Shown in pieces: positions 1-12,013 of a stretch of DNA of 64,000 nucleotides (positions are counted from its first letter, which is position 1; every line of letters starts with the position of its first letter). The translations under genes and the position numbers were made by a program. The notes below the pieces were generated by a model. That model searched no databases. It was not told where the DNA came from and saw only the letters and a list, made by a program, of their open reading frames with translations. Source of the stretch: Daucus carota subsp. sativus (taxonomy: Eukaryota; Streptophyta; Magnoliopsida; Apiales; Apiaceae); contig NC_030387.2 of assembly GCF_001625215.2 (NCBI RefSeq), positions 2,570,501-2,634,500 of the forward strand, read 5' to 3'.

Positions 1-493
1 GCAAAACCTCATCACAATGCAGTGAAGATCACAGTGGACGCAGCGACTTTTGAAAACGAAGGAGCCTTAGGTATAGGCTTTATTGCTCGTAACCATGATG
101 GTCATCTGATCCTAGCTAAAACCAGAAGATTTTTGGAGGAGATGAACCCGACTCTAGTGGAAGCAATGGCGGTTAAGGAAACCTTAAACTGGGCGAAAGA
201 AATGTAGTGGCAGGCTGTGGTTATAGAGTCTGATTGTCTAGTGATAATGCAGTTGATCAGAAGTGTGTGTCCTTTGCGAGCTAGACTTGAGAAGATCATT
301 GAGGAGTGCCGAGCATTAGTCAGTGAGTTTAACAACTTGAGTTTGTATTTCATTAAGCGGTCTGCAAATATGTCTGCTCATGAGCTTGCTTGTGTTTCCC
401 TGATCGCGTCTTTGATTTGATATCTGTCCACGCCAACGTTAAACATTGTATCTCTATTTGAGAGAGTAATGAAATTGCATTTTGTCAAAAAAA
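1..493 (+). pseudogene. LINE retrotransposon 3' end with broken RNase H domain
   Basis: Reading from about position 22 gives an RNase H-like domain of the type found at the C-terminus of plant LINE polyproteins: KITVDAATF at the start, then EAMAVKETLNWAKEM, VIESDCLVIMQLI and SANMSAHELA. An in-frame TAG at 205-207 splits it, and the frame then resumes intact to 420. The sequence ends in a LINE-like tail, tgcattttgtc plus a run of A at 487-493. The 5' part lies outside the window. The same terminal sequence closes a second relic at 49.06-49.08 kb. The element is inactive. A domesticated RNase H gene is less likely because of the stop and the poly(A) end. Confidence 0.8.
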
Positions 494-786
494 TATACTA
501 CATTACTAATTGTTACAATTGAAACACAGGTACATACATTATTTTAATAAATTTAATTGTGTTGGAAATTTGTTTTAATTAAAATTTACTTCATTATTTC
601 AATTTAAATTCATCCAAAGAGTACTCTACTTTGAAATCATTTGAGAAATTTGATTTTAAAAGATTATTAACAAGTCAAATTAATTTCTATTTGTCAAACG
701 CGTGTAATTATTTGAACTTTAGTACATCAATAAATCTATGTGTTTTAAGAAATTTCTCTTAGACATAGCAATTTTTAAAAACTATC
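494..786. other. AT-rich intergenic DNA
   Basis: No gene, RNA or clear repeat structure is visible here. The sequence is strongly AT-rich with stops in all frames. Confidence 0.6.
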
Positions 787-1000
787 ACCGTTTGGGTTAA
801 TTTAAAAAAAAAAGACTTCTTGCTTAAACTAAAGAAGTATAGTAAAAGTGAGAAATAAATAAGTTAATAAAGTGTTTGAAAAAGAAGTAGAAGCTGTGAG
901 GGAGAAGCTAGCATTCTCAGTTTCTTAAAAGTGCTTTTAATTATTTACACAAACGGGTCAAGCGAAGCAGCTTCTGCTTCTACAAAACAAACAGGCCCTA
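787..1000. mobile_element. hAT-like MITE
   Basis: The ends accgtttgggttaa and aacaaacaggccct, and the internal motifs agaagtagaagct and tacacaaacgggt, are those of a short non-autonomous element that recurs in this window around 4.0-4.3, 4.6-4.8 and 7.3-7.8 kb. It has no coding capacity. I could not fix a target-site duplication. The superfamily assignment rests on the gggcc...gtttg-type ends and is tentative. Confidence 0.5.
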
Positions 1001-1390
1001 TATGTCATATTTTTAAGTATAAGTAAATACTATTAAAAGAAATTGATTTTATTTTGTGTGAACTATAATAATATATAGCATATAAATGAATAATTTTTAT
1101 AATGTAGAATAATATGCAGGTTTTAGTTTCAAATTTATAAATTTAGTTAATTTAGTGTAAAAAAGATCACGTGTGTATAAAAATTTAAATTTAATATATT
1201 TAGCTCTCTAAGAAAAGAAAATGCCACGTGACTAAAAAAAACATGATCCAGTTATTAGGGAGATTCGTTGGAAAAATATACTAGTGAAAAGATCCAACGC
1301 GCTAATTATAATTGGGAAATAACATTATTTTGATTAATATCGAAAATCGAGCTGTACTAGAGTATGTTACAACCTTTTTCATTAATTGTA
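1001..1390. other. AT-rich intergenic DNA
   Basis: Nothing recognisable is present. The last nine bases (1382-1390, TTAATTGTA) are the left target-site duplication of the following Mutator-like element. Confidence 0.6.
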
Positions 1391-2908
1391 GCCTAAAACA
1401 CACAACAGCCATTCAAGTTTACACCAATATGCATGTTAACCCTCAAAGTTCAAAACTGTCCGGTTCAGCCACCGAAGTTACAAGAATGTAACTAGTAGCC
1501 ACATGAGACAGAGAGTGCATGGCACACTCCCTACCTGAGAGTACCCACACTATGCATGACTCATCTGATGCTCTTAGTTGTTTTCTCCTCCATCTCAGTC
1601 CTTTTTACTCCTCCATCAGTCCATCTCAGTTATTATTTCAGTTTTATTAGTTAAAATTATGTTAGTGTTCATCCAGTCCCAATTTCTAAGCTGCTTTGAT
1701 TAGCAGTGCCTGTGTAGGACGTTGCCCTGGGAAGATGGTCGGGGAAGCTGTGTTTCTCGATCGGTTCTTCTTATTAATACAATACAGTATATAATATATT
1801 ATTATGATTGAAGTTGCATACATTTGAAATTTGTGTGTAGATTTTTTGTTTTTATTTTGCAAAATCCTGCAGCATATATTATCTGTACAATAGAATAAAA
1901 GCATCAAGCTTGGTCCTAAGAGAATATCGTAACATTCAATTTATAAGTTAATCATTATTATAATTTATAATAAATAAAAAAATTAATTTAACACATTCGA
2001 TGATTTTATTTTAAATCAAACACGTTTATTTTATAATTATAAAATCAAACACATTTACTTTTTAGTTATAAAATCTTTTTGCTAAAAAATATATGTTATT
2101 CTTGAATGACCTTTTCATTAAAAATATATTAAAATTATTTTAACAAAATAATAAATATTATAAATCACATAAAGTATAACACGGATTATGAACTAAAATA
2201 TTATTTAAGAAGGATATTTATGACTATTGGCATATCCGGCTCTATAAAAAAGGGGTCATGCGTGAATTTAAATATGGGCACTTTTTAATAATAAGATACA
2301 TACTACATAAATATGTTTTATTTTAAATTTAATTAGAACTTGAAACGAAAAACCTTTAACAATACATGTACATCGTCGAACTTTATTTATTTTTTATGTT
2401 AAAATATTAATTTATTTAACACAAAAAATAAATAATTATTATAATATATAATTTATGATAAGAAATAAAAATTATATATTATTTATTTTACTAAAATTAT
2501 TTAACAAATCAATACAAGAGGCTCAAAAAATAATTTGATAAATAATACTTAAATTTAAAATAAAATACTAACATAAAAATATACCAAAAATATACTAAAG
2601 GCGCTCTCAAAAACTTTATTAATGAATAATATTGGGTGCATGTTTTAAAAGAATAATGGGTGTTGCTATGGAAGCTATAACACGGTCACGGTGAAAGGAA
2701 AAGGGAAAGGTACATGCATCTGTGCGGTCTGCGGACTGCGGAGTATCTGTCAGTGTACTCTCAGGCAAGGAGTGTGTCATGTACTCTCTGTCTCATGTGG
2801 CTACTAGTTACATTCTTGTAACTTCGGTGGCTGAACCGGACAGTTTTGAACTTTGAGGGTTAACATGCATATTGTTATAAACTTTAATGGATGTTGTGTG
2901 TTTTAGCC
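1391..2908. mobile_element. Mutator-like element with long terminal inverted repeats
   Basis: The left end (about 1391-1546) and the right end (about 2754-2908) are inverted copies of each other over roughly 155 bp. They begin with g(c/g)ctaaaacacacaaca and share, for example, tgtaactagtagccacatga in inverse orientation. The nine bases TTAATTGTA stand directly on both sides (1382-1390 and 2909-2917). Long inverted repeats plus a 9-bp duplication are the hallmark of Mutator-superfamily elements. The 1.2-kb interior is AT-rich and has no transposase-like frame, so the copy is non-autonomous. The block at about 1680-1760 is less AT-rich and might be captured host sequence, which I cannot identify. 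Confidence 0.8.
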
Positions 2909-2917
2909 TTAATTGTA

Positions 2918-3160
2918 TGCTCCTCACTCCCGCTAATTTTTTATAAGAAAATTTTAGTTTTTCGGATAACTTTTGAAGATTTTTATAATATTTAATTCAA
3001 TCATTTATTTATAAAATTTTAGTTCATGAATAAATATTAGAATACTATGTTTTCCATTAAATTTTTTTTAAAATAATCTATAAAATGCGTCGAAGTCCGA
3101 ACTGAACCTCAATGCTAAATGTATACGGCTTACTGAGACTCGCATAATATTATAAGGAAT
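2918..3160. other. AT-rich intergenic DNA
   Basis: No feature is seen between the Mutator-like element and the next MITE. Confidence 0.5.
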
Positions 3161-3421
3161 ACTCTCTCCGTCTCAATTTACATGTCTCTTTTGTTTTTTT
3201 GCATTTCAAAAAATCAAATTGGCTCATTTTTGACAAAACATTAAAAAAATATTTATTTATTATTTTAGAAAATAGATAGTTACATATTAAAATAGATTAG
3301 ATTTACTTTTCGATGATATTTTTTATAAATTTTTTTCAATTATATAATATATATAAATTTCAGTCAAAATAAGTTAACCGAGTAAAAGTCAAAAGGATGT
3401 GTATATTAAAACGGAGGGAGT
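3161..3421. mobile_element. Stowaway-like MITE
   Basis: It begins actctctccgtctcaattt and ends attaaaacggagggagt. These are the inverted ctccctccgt termini typical of Stowaway (Tc1/mariner-type) MITEs. The roughly 260-bp interior is AT-rich and non-coding. The right-hand TA is lost, so this is probably an old copy. Confidence 0.7.
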
Positions 3422-3661
3422 CTTCAAAGTCTTTTTCCTAACAAAGGCTCGAATCATACTTGACCGCTCACCAAATCTGAGAAGATCTTCTAACAAGAAT
3501 CTCAGTAAAAAAGCAACCTTAGCAAAATGATCTGTTAACTCTGCTTCCAATTAGTGTATAAATTCCAAATAGTAGTAAACATAGAATTTTAAGATCGGCT
3601 GATCAGAACTGAGAAGTGCCTTAAATCGACACTCAGTTGGATTTCATGTGCTATAGCTATA

Positions 3662-3910
3662 TTCTCGAGTGAAAATTTAAAATGAAAATACTCGGCACCA
3701 AAACATGTTACATAAATTATTTAGCTTTTTGCACATATCACGTGAATAGTATAAAGTCTACATTAATCCTTCATTTTTCCATATTTTTTTTCTCGAGTGA
3801 AAATTTATAATGAAAATACTCGGCACCAAAATATGTTACATAAATTATTTAGCTTTTTGCACATATCATGTGAATAGTATAAAGTCTATATTAGTCCTTC
3901 ATTTTTCCAT
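3662..3910. repeat. Tandem duplication of about 120 bp
   Basis: Two copies, 3662-3781 and about 3790-3910, both run from ctcgagtgaaaattta through tactcggcaccaaaa to ccttcatttttccat. They differ by only a few substitutions. No coding meaning is apparent; the short open frame across the second copy is incidental. Confidence 0.8.
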
Positions 3911-4010
3911 TCCGACCTCCGGCAAAAGGGTGCAAGAGCTCTACCACCACACCAATACTTTGTTGGCATCATTTTTCCATTTCTCATCTAGGTATAGTAT
4001 CTATTTGAAT

Positions 4011-4260
4011 TGAAGAAGCCGAAGTTGTCTTTGGCTTCTACTTTTCTTAACCCGTTTGTGTAAATAATTTGATTTCTACTTTTTTTAACCCGTTTGTGTA
4101 AATAAATTAAATACTTTTAAGAAACTGATAGCTAACTTCTCTCTCAGAGCTTCTGTTTCTTTTCCAAACGATTTATTGACTTATTTACTTTTCACTTCTA
4201 ATATTCCACTTTTTTACTTTAAGCAAAACATCATTTTTTTAACATTGTCAAAACAGCCCT
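4011..4260. mobile_element. hAT-like MITE, possibly two overlapping pieces
   Basis: It shares the aacccgtttgtgtaaata motif (present twice, near 4050 and 4090), the ttttactttaagcaaaaca motif and an aaaacagccct end with the copies at 0.8 and 4.6 kb, in the opposite orientation to the first. It is non-coding. No duplicated target site could be fixed. Confidence 0.45.
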
Positions 4261-4602
4261 GTGATCTCTTGCCTCGTTCAATCTCGCCGAAAGTGTTTCT
4301 TTTGCGCAACAATACTATTCTACATTAGTTTGGTAATTTGTGAGAAATTACGTGAAGGAGATGATTTCGCATTGACTTGTTTATATTTTTGTTTTTTTTT
4401 TTAGTTACACATGTGTAGCATGTTATAATTTCGAACACACAAACACTATTGTTTCGTTTCACAAATACAATTATAAATTTATATTTCGGAAAGAGTTAAG
4501 CTACACAAAATAAGTTTACTTAGCAACTTAGTTGATAACTACCAGTGCCTGAAAAAAAAAATGATAACTACCGGTGGACTCTCCCAAAATAATATAAGAA
4601 GG

Positions 4603-4800
4603 GCTTTTGGATAAATTTTAAAAAAAAAATATTTCTTATTTAAAATAAAGAAGTTGAACAAAAGTGTGAAATAAATTAAGACTTATAAGTAATTAAACTG
4701 TTTGCGAAAAATCATCATTCTTAATTTTTTAGAAATGCTTCATTTTACACAAACGGCAAAAAGAAAAGTAGAAGTCGACTTTTATCAAAAAATCATAAGT
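4603..4800. mobile_element. hAT-like MITE fragment
   Basis: The run from attttaaaaaaaaaat through aaagaagttgaacaaaagtg to tttacacaaacggc resembles the 0.8-kb copy. The terminal gggcc block is missing. The small open frame inside it is incidental. Confidence 0.4.
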
Positions 4801-5186
4801 AGCATGAGCCAAACCGGCACGAAGCTGAATAGTGTTACATGCGTTAAATTAGATATTTATAATTTTGTAAATATATATGATATGATAATGAAAGTATGAT
4901 ATTTTTATTGATGCTATTTGCGAAAATATGTGTTGTTATTTGAATCAAAACTTAACATATATCATCATCTTCAAAATTTTATATCCGTTTTTATATTTAA
5001 AATATTTGTTTATGAAAGTTTGATGCTTTGTAATTGATGGACGCATGGAACCTCTTCTTTCCGAGTGGGGATGATTACGATCGTAGAGTCCCTCGGTGGC
5101 AAAACCTTGAGGTTCAGAAATCTAGCATCTGTTATCCTATCCATTTCGCGGATAACAATTTACGCCCGCACTAACCAACGCAAATA

Positions 5187-5436
5187 CTCCCTCTGTTCCT
5201 CTCATTTTTTTACAGTTTTTTGCACTGTTCGATATGCATTTTAACGCGCATATAAAACATAGTTGTATGATTTATTTTTGAATTTTTTTTGTTTTGTATA
5301 AAAATATAAACATCAAACTTTTATACAAAAGAAAAAAAACTTCAAAATAATTTATCAAACTACGTTTTATGAAAGTATTAGAATGCGTGCTGAACCCCCG
5401 TCTCTCAATGTAAACAAATGAAGGGGACAGAGGGAG
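5187..5436. mobile_element. Stowaway-like MITE with TA duplication
   Basis: The left end ctccctctgttcc and the right end ggggacagagggag are inverted copies, flanked on both sides by TA (5185-5186 and 5437-5438). That is the TA target duplication of Tc1/mariner-type Stowaway elements. The length is 250 bp. The open frame read on the minus strand through it is an artefact. Confidence 0.75.
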
Positions 5437-6610
5437 TAATAAACAACTTGATTTGATAATAGAACCAAAAAGATAATATCTATTATAGAAAGTATGAATA
5501 TAGATAATCATGGAGTGAAAAGTTATATGGAGTCCCATTTTGTTTGGAGTTTCCGGAATCTCAATCATGCCTCTTCATTTAACTCTCTATCTAACGACTG
5601 TAGTTTAATTAGAAATTTATAATAGATAAATTATTAATTACATTATCTTTTCAAATTGAGCGTGTGTAATAGTTTTGACCCAGGATTGTAGCGGTAGTTT
5701 ATTTTGTTGCTGAGTCTGTGGGAAAGAGATTATTCTACCAATTTGTTTTGCAACGTTTTCTTTCTGTGTTGATTCTACAACGACATTTTTTGTAGGATAC
5801 GACAACATGTCTAATAAACAAGAAGATGTAAATTTGTGCTTTTCTTGTGGTGTTAATAGTTGTAGAGTATGTGTACAAATTGGGCTCGGTGTTCTGCAAA
5901 TACTGTATATGAATTATGAGTTACAATCATATTCCCCATTGAATGTACGAATAACGCGCTTTTTTATTAATGCAAAACTTATATTAGTAAGTACATTTGA
6001 TTTGTGAACTGCGAGAACAAGTTGTGTCCAGCATATTGTATTAATATGCACAAGTTGTGTCTGCATATTGTATTTGTGACTGCAGGAACAAGTTGATGTT
6101 CTGCACACGAAGTGGTCTTGCCATCTAAAATTGGACCGAAGAACAATTTTATAGTATACAGTCGAGCTCTGGTTTGAATGATCAAAGAAGCTGCACGATA
6201 TCAGCCCCCATTAATTTAAAAATCAAAACAGCTGAGCCAATCCCGTGTTGTTAGCGGTTGTGATATGCATGGTAGTTTAGGAGTGAATGTTTAGGAATTA
6301 TTACAGAGTTTTTAAAATTTAAAATAGCTTAACTGCTTGTGTACTACAAATCGTCGGATAAAGATATGATCCAACAGTGTTGAGAGAGGACTCTAAGAAC
6401 TCTAAAGAGAATGGGATAAGGACAAATATGTTCATACCTCTTAATATAATGAATATTCGTCAATAATAATTTTCTTAGCGTGCGAAATAAATAATGAAAT
6501 ATTATAAATTCCTACCCATATCCTCCTATCTACTGTCGTGAGTCATCCCGGAATCCTTTCCGGATTTTATTCAGAATTTGTATATGGAATGCTAATCAAA
6601 ATAGTTAATT
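5437..6610. other. Gene-free stretch
   Basis: No convincing gene. A short imperfect duplication containing gaacaagttg / gcatattgtatt lies at about 6010-6110. The small open frames here have no recognisable domain. Confidence 0.5.
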
Positions 6611-6813
6611 GTACTAATCTATCGAAGGTTGATAATGTGAAAGAGAATTATTATGATTTTTTTACCAAGAGATAATTATTATTTCAAATATCAACTAGAC
6701 AACAAGGGGCCGTACTAATCTATCGAATGTAATTGATAATGTGAGAGAGAATTATTATGATTCTTTTACCAAGAGATAATTATTATTTCAAATATCAACT
6801 AGACAACAAGGGG
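6611..6813. repeat. Tandem duplication of about 100 bp
   Basis: Unit one (6611-about 6710) and unit two (6712-6813) both begin gtactaatctatcgaa and end atcaactagacaacaagggg. They differ by a few substitutions and a small indel. Non-coding. Confidence 0.85.
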
Positions 6814-7278
6814 TTTGTTGAATTTCAGTAGTGAGTTTCACCAATAGGATACGGACACTTACGTCACATTTGGAATTGCACAAAAAAAATATTTATCTCA
6901 GAGTGGTCTGCGTAAAATTCGAGGAAAACGTCAACGGCAATCGTTTTAACAAAATAAAAATAGAATATCTAGAGATCTTTTAAAATCATTTTTGTTGAAA
7001 GTAAAATAAAACGAACATCATGGTGATCAGATAATTTTGTTCGATAAATTATTTTAGTGAGTTCCGATATCCAACCCAATACATATCGATATAGTTTTTT
7101 TAATGATTCTGTATCTACACTTTCTGAATCAATACATGTTGATAGTTCTTTTATCTTATGCTGATAGTTCTTTTATCTTATGCGTATCTACTTTTTCAGG
7201 AAAATCATTTAAATAATGGTTAAAATAATACTACAATAAATACATAAAAAAAATGTTTATACAGAACCTTGTGACCTT
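6814..7278. other. Gene-free stretch
   Basis: No gene is visible. A short doubled motif, gatagttcttttatcttatgc, occurs near 7140-7180. Confidence 0.5.
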
Positions 7279-7510
7279 GAGCGTGTTTGTCTGGGATTAA
7301 GCCCAGGCTTTAAGTTATCTTTGGCTTTAAGCTGAAAAATGTATGTTTGTGTAATAATTCACAAGTTAGGTTAAAGTCAAAAATAAGCCAGGAGCTGACT
7401 TAAAGCCAGAAGTTAGTTGAAGTCAAAATTACCCAAACAGATATTTTAAGCTCTCAACTTATCAAATAAATCGTGTTAAGTCATAAATCATAAACTCAGT
7501 CAAATGAGTC
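7279..7510. mobile_element. hAT-like MITE
   Basis: It begins tgagcgtgtttgtctggg and contains aaagccagaagttagtt and acccaaacagatatttta. A closely similar copy sits at 17281-17579. It is rich in taagtcag-type motifs and non-coding. Its right boundary is uncertain. Confidence 0.5.
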
Positions 7511-7523
7511 GTTATCTGTATGA

Positions 7524-7778
7524 CTGTGTGGGTGTTTGTTTACAGATTATAAGTCCAGCTTCTGGATTATAAGTTATGAGCACTTATTTGTACTGTTTGT
7601 GTAATAAGTCAAGAAGCACTTATAAAAAGCTAGGAATGCTAGCTTTTGTTTCAGGGCTTCTACTTATTTCCCAAACACTTTTATCACTTATAAGTCTTAT
7701 CTTACTTCTAACTTCTACTCCACTTATTTATTTTAAGCAATAAACACTTATTTTAAGCTCATCCAAACGGCCCCACAG
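7524..7778. mobile_element. hAT-like MITE
   Basis: The ends ctgtgtgggtgtttg and ccaaacggccccacag are imperfect inverted repeats. The interior has inverted acttataag motifs and no coding capacity. Confidence 0.55.
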
Positions 7779-8559
7779 CCGAGCAATGCTTGGCCTCATA
7801 TAAAATGGGTGTGCTTCAAGTGGATAGTTGTGACTTGTGAGAATAATTATTGCTCAACTAATTATTGAACGCCAGTATTTATAAGGAGGCAAACGTGTTT
7901 CCTATTTTAATTTTTTCTACGGGGCCTGCTGCTACTGCCAAAGTGCTGCGAAATAGAATTTCACTTTATTCTGCATTACATAGAAAAGCTCCCCCTATGC
8001 GTGGGGGTGAATAGCTTTGTGGTTTCGTGGTTATTAGCAGTGAATTGCCTAAAAGTGAGCAAAAGTATGTATGTTAAGATTGTGTTCATTTTGATCGAAC
8101 GAAAGATTGAGGATGAAATAAACTTTATACTTTAAATTGGTTTCGATAAAAAATATGACTATAATTTTCATTCATTTCATCATTCTATTCCTATTATCTT
8201 AAATAGAATTCTAGCTCACATGTTTCAGAAGGAAGTTCATTCCAATTCTACTTTTATTTGCGATTTTCATCAAAAAAATTTAAATACATTCATATTTTTT
8301 TTTATTTTTTTTTAACGTAGGAACCCGCAACCGCTACCACATGAACCAAGGTAAACCGCACCTAAGCGCGACATGGTCGAGTGGACCATATATTAGAATG
8401 GAGATTTATAATAAGGATCATGTGTATCCATGGCCATATACGCTAATAATAATTTTTAGCTTAGATGGAAGATATTAATTGGTGCGAATCTTGTGTATGC
8501 AGATGTCATTGTTATTATTAAAATTGGAACTAATAAAAATATAACTATCTAAAAAGTTA
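7779..8559. other. Gene-free stretch
   Basis: Nothing recognisable is present apart from AT-rich sequence. Confidence 0.5.
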
Positions 8560-8789
8560 CTCTTTTCGTTCTCCGTGATTGTTTACGTTCACTGTATGCA
8601 CGCATTTTGAGACTCCTATAAAGTATAGTTGTATAATTTTTTTTAATATTTTCTTTTTTGGAATAACAGTTTAAATATCAAATTTTTATTCAGAGAAAAA
8701 AATTAAAAAATATATTATAAAATTATATTTTAAATAAATATGAAAAAATGTGCCAAAAAGTAACATAAATAAATAAGGAGTATAGAGAG
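8560..8789. mobile_element. Degenerate Stowaway-like MITE
   Basis: The left end ctcttttcgttctccgtg and right end ggagtatagagag are weak inverted repeats flanked by TA on both sides. The internal tgtatgcacgcattttgag motif resembles the copies at 5.2 and 12.5 kb. Confidence 0.5.
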
Positions 8790-9391
8790 TATTATTAGTA
8801 TGTGCACATGGACACGTACCAAATATAATAACAAGTCATTTGAGTCTATATTTACCTTTTTGTTAGGCAAACTCATTATTAGAGTGTTTATTAGAGATTG
8901 TACTGACAAGAACGCCTTCTCCAAGGAGAGCCATAGATTCATCGGCTGTCGTTTTCCTTAACTAGCCAAATTTGACTAGCCACTATATTTAAATGAATAT
9001 CTTTGGCTTTCGATATCCCACCAGCCTATCATAAACGAATGCTTGGTCAACTATATATGCATGTCATTTGTTTAATTTTTGACTAAAGATATATGGATCC
9101 GAATCAACATTTCTGACTTATCATCCCCAAGGAAAACTAAATATTTAATATGAATTTTTAAAAATATACAAATTTGCTAATATGTTATTAAACAAAAATT
9201 CATCTTATTTTAAAAAAATTTATATTATGATGTATTCTTAAAATATAGTATATTGATGTTTGACTATTTAAAATTTGTCATGCATGGTAGCATGCCAATT
9301 TTATAATGAGATACCTTGAAACTTTCCCTCTTCGAGAAGTCGTCTACAATTAAAAATATTCAGATTTATAGATTATAACACACGTAAAGCT
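8790..9391. other. P450 upstream region
   Basis: AT-rich sequence upstream of the P450 gene. Apart from the TATA box just beyond it I see no element I can name. Confidence 0.4.
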
Positions 9392-9399
9392 CTATAAAA
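9392..9399 (+). promoter_or_regulatory. TATA box of the P450 gene
   Basis: ctataaaa, in the context agctctataaaacacttcac, lies 92 bp before the P450 start codon. This spacing fits a short 5' leader. Confidence 0.6.
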
Positions 9400-9483
9400 C
9401 ACTTCACTTCCCATTTAACAGGCATCAACCATATCTTAAAGTAACATCTTTTTCTTCCTCTTCATCATCTGAATTTCCTAATA

Positions 9484-11284
9484 ATGGAACTTCCGTCCCC
9501 CTTCTCCATTTTATCTTCTCTCATATTCGTCATATTTTTCGTCTCTTTACTCAAAAAATCGAGACGAAAATCGAAGTCGAATCTCCCTCCCGGGCCACGG
9601 AAGCTACCATTGATAGGAAACATGCACCAAGTCGCTGGAAAAATTCCGCACCTTGTTCTCAGAGAATTAGCACAAGAATGCGGCCCTCTAATGCACTTGC
9701 AGCTCGGCGAAATATCGGCGATTGTTATATCGAATCCACGGGTGGCTAAAGAAGTGCTCAAGACGAATGATCTTGCATGCGCCGATAGGCCCGAATTGAT
9801 TTTAACAACTATTATTTTGAAAAACTGCCGTGACATAGTCTTGGCTCTGTACGGTGATTACTGGAGACAGATGCGGAAGATTTGTACACTGGAGCTTCTG
9901 AGTGCGAACAAAGTAAGGTCTTTTCGTGCCATTCGGCAGGATGAGACATGGCAGCTACATCAATCGATCAGATCATCGATACAATCAGGATCACTAGTTA
10001 ATATTAGTGACTTGGTTGGTAAATTGGCTAATGCCATAACGTGTAGGTCTACAATTGGAGAGAAATGCAAGTACCAAGATGAGCTTGTGGAGTGTGTTGA
10101 GGAGATTGCTCATCTTGGTTCCGGGTTTTTTATGGCGGATATGTTTCGGTCCATAAAATTCCTTCCTCTGATTACCGGGATGAAGCCCGCGTTGGAGAGA
10201 ATTAGGCGGAAGCTTGATGTTATCTTTGATTATATTATCAAGGAGCATGAGCAAAAATTGAGGAACCGGAAAGAAGGATCTGAAGTTGTGGCTGAAGAGG
10301 AGGACTTGGTCGATGTTCTTCTGAGAATTAACCAGACTCAGCGCCTTGAGTTTCCCATTTCTTCGAATGACATCCAAGGCCTTGTTTTGGTAAGTTTTAC
10401 ATATGCTTAATTCCATCTTACATCGTCTTAAGCAATAAAAATTATGGGTTGTTTGAGAATTTGGATTTCATTTGAAATCCGGATTTGATGAAATGATATG
10501 TCTAGATACACAAAAAAAAAAAGTTGGATTTGAATTTCATTTGAAACCCAGGACATTCAAATATTAGTATAAAATTCAAAATTTGAAATGAAATACATGT
10601 TCCGAAACGCAATCTTAATGACATTAATTAGTTTATAATAACATTTCAATGTGATTGCAGGATATGTTTACGGCTGGAACCGATACCTCTTCAGCAGTGC
10701 TCGAATGGACAATGTCCGAACTAATGAAAAACCCGAAAGTAATGAAGAAGCTGCAAGCCGAAGTGAGGGAAGTAGGGAACGGAAAAGAACGAATAGACGA
10801 AACAGATATACCAAGAATGAGCTACTTAAAGCTGGTGGTCAAAGAAGCCTTACGTTTACATGCACCAGTTCCATTGTTGCTACCAAGAGAATGTCGAAAA
10901 GAATGTGAAATCGATGGTTACACAATCCCCGTAGGAACCAAGGTCATCGTAAACGCGTGGGCAATCGGAAGAGACCCCGAGTACTGGCCTAATGCCGACA
11001 GTTTCATACCCGAGAGATTCGAGAACAGTTCGGTGGATTATACAGGGGCTAATTACGAGTTCATTCCGTTTGGCGCTGGCCGAAGAATGTGTGCTGGAAT
11101 CTCGTTCGGGGTAGCTACCGTTGAGCTTCCGCTAGCTCAATTAGTCTATTCTTTCGATTGGAAGCTCCCTAATGAAATGAAGCCGGAGGATTTGGACATG
11201 GATGAGACTAATGCAGCTACGAGCAAGAGGAAGAATAATCTATTGCTAATTGCTACGGATTATCCGATTCGATCCGTGAATTAA
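9484..11284 (+). CDS. Cytochrome P450, CYP71 family (two exons)
   Basis: An ER-anchored haem-thiolate mono-oxygenase of specialised metabolism; the substrate cannot be read from sequence. Exon 1 is 9484-10389 and exon 2 is 10661-11284. The 271-bp phase-0 intron begins gtaagt and ends gattgcag. Together they give 509 residues, the normal length. In order: an N-terminal membrane segment (about 8-23), the PPGP hinge (35-38), I-helix AGTDTS (307-312), ExxR as EALR (364-367), PERF (419-422) and the haem loop FGAGRRMCAG (439-448) with the axial Cys at about 446. All key residues are present, so the gene looks functional. The single intron before the AGTDTS motif is the usual CYP71-clan position. 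The sequence looks CYP71D-like, but the subfamily needs a tree. Confidence 0.93.
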
Positions 11285-11729
11285 ATTTTAAATTGAAGTC
11301 TTTGTCATACTGTCACGTTAGGAAATAAATTATAGCAGAGAGTTGCCGAGAGTTTATTGTTGTTCAATTTACATGTGTAATATCTGTCGTACTTAATTAT
11401 TATTCACCAGTAACGAGTAAGGTGCAGAGCTGAGGAACGTACGTATTAATAATTTATCAATCTGGTTACTGAACCACTTGACTGAGTTGCAGGGCCCGGA
11501 AGGGTGAGGGGGTGACCATGAAATCTCGATTGATATCCAAAAAATAATATAAATTATTTTTTTTATAATAATTTTCATTTAAATAGTGAAAAAGTTAGCA
11601 ATAGATCTTATTTAACTTTCACAATATTATTTTAAGTTCAAGAACTCACATGAAATGCAAAAAAGTGTCAGAATCGAGAGTGAGAGCTGTCTCATTGGAA
11701 ACGGGATCTTGCTTTAATTCAAAGAGTCA
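11285..11729. other. P450 3' flank
   Basis: The 3' untranslated region probably ends in the first 100-200 bases. No other gene is seen. Confidence 0.4.
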
Positions 11730-12013
11730 CTGGTTCGAAACTCACTAGCTACCGGGCGTTCACCCGAGTTGAAGCGACAGTGGGATGATTTGAAGAAAGA
11801 GGACCACGGGTTCGAACCTAACCAGCTCACGGGTCTTCACCCGAGTTGAAGAGACAGTGGGATGATTTGGAAAAAGGGGATCGGGTTCCAATCTTATAGC
11901 CTTGTTAGTCCGATTTATCTACCTATGTTGGCTATGGAACTAGTCGGCAGGTTCCTACGGAAAAATCCTAAGCAGGCTTATAGAACTAGTCGGCAGGTTC
12001 CTGGGAAAAATTT
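11730..12013. repeat. Direct repeats with a tRNA B-box-like motif
   Basis: Two units of about 75 bp (near 11734-11808 and 11811-11884) both contain ttcgaa, ttcacccgagttgaag and cgacagtgggatgattt-like runs. They are followed by a second pair, aactagtcggcaggttcct, at about 11938 and 11984. The ggttcgaaac block resembles a Pol III B box, so a decayed tRNA-derived SINE is possible. No A box or cloverleaf can be drawn. Confidence 0.5.

Noticed and set aside
5272-5568. 98-residue minus-strand open frame
   Set aside because: It runs through a Stowaway-like MITE and its flank; low-complexity translation with no family.
11700-11900. Possible tRNA gene or intact SINE
   Set aside because: A B-box-like ggttcgaaac is present, but no A box, cloverleaf or poly(A) tail.
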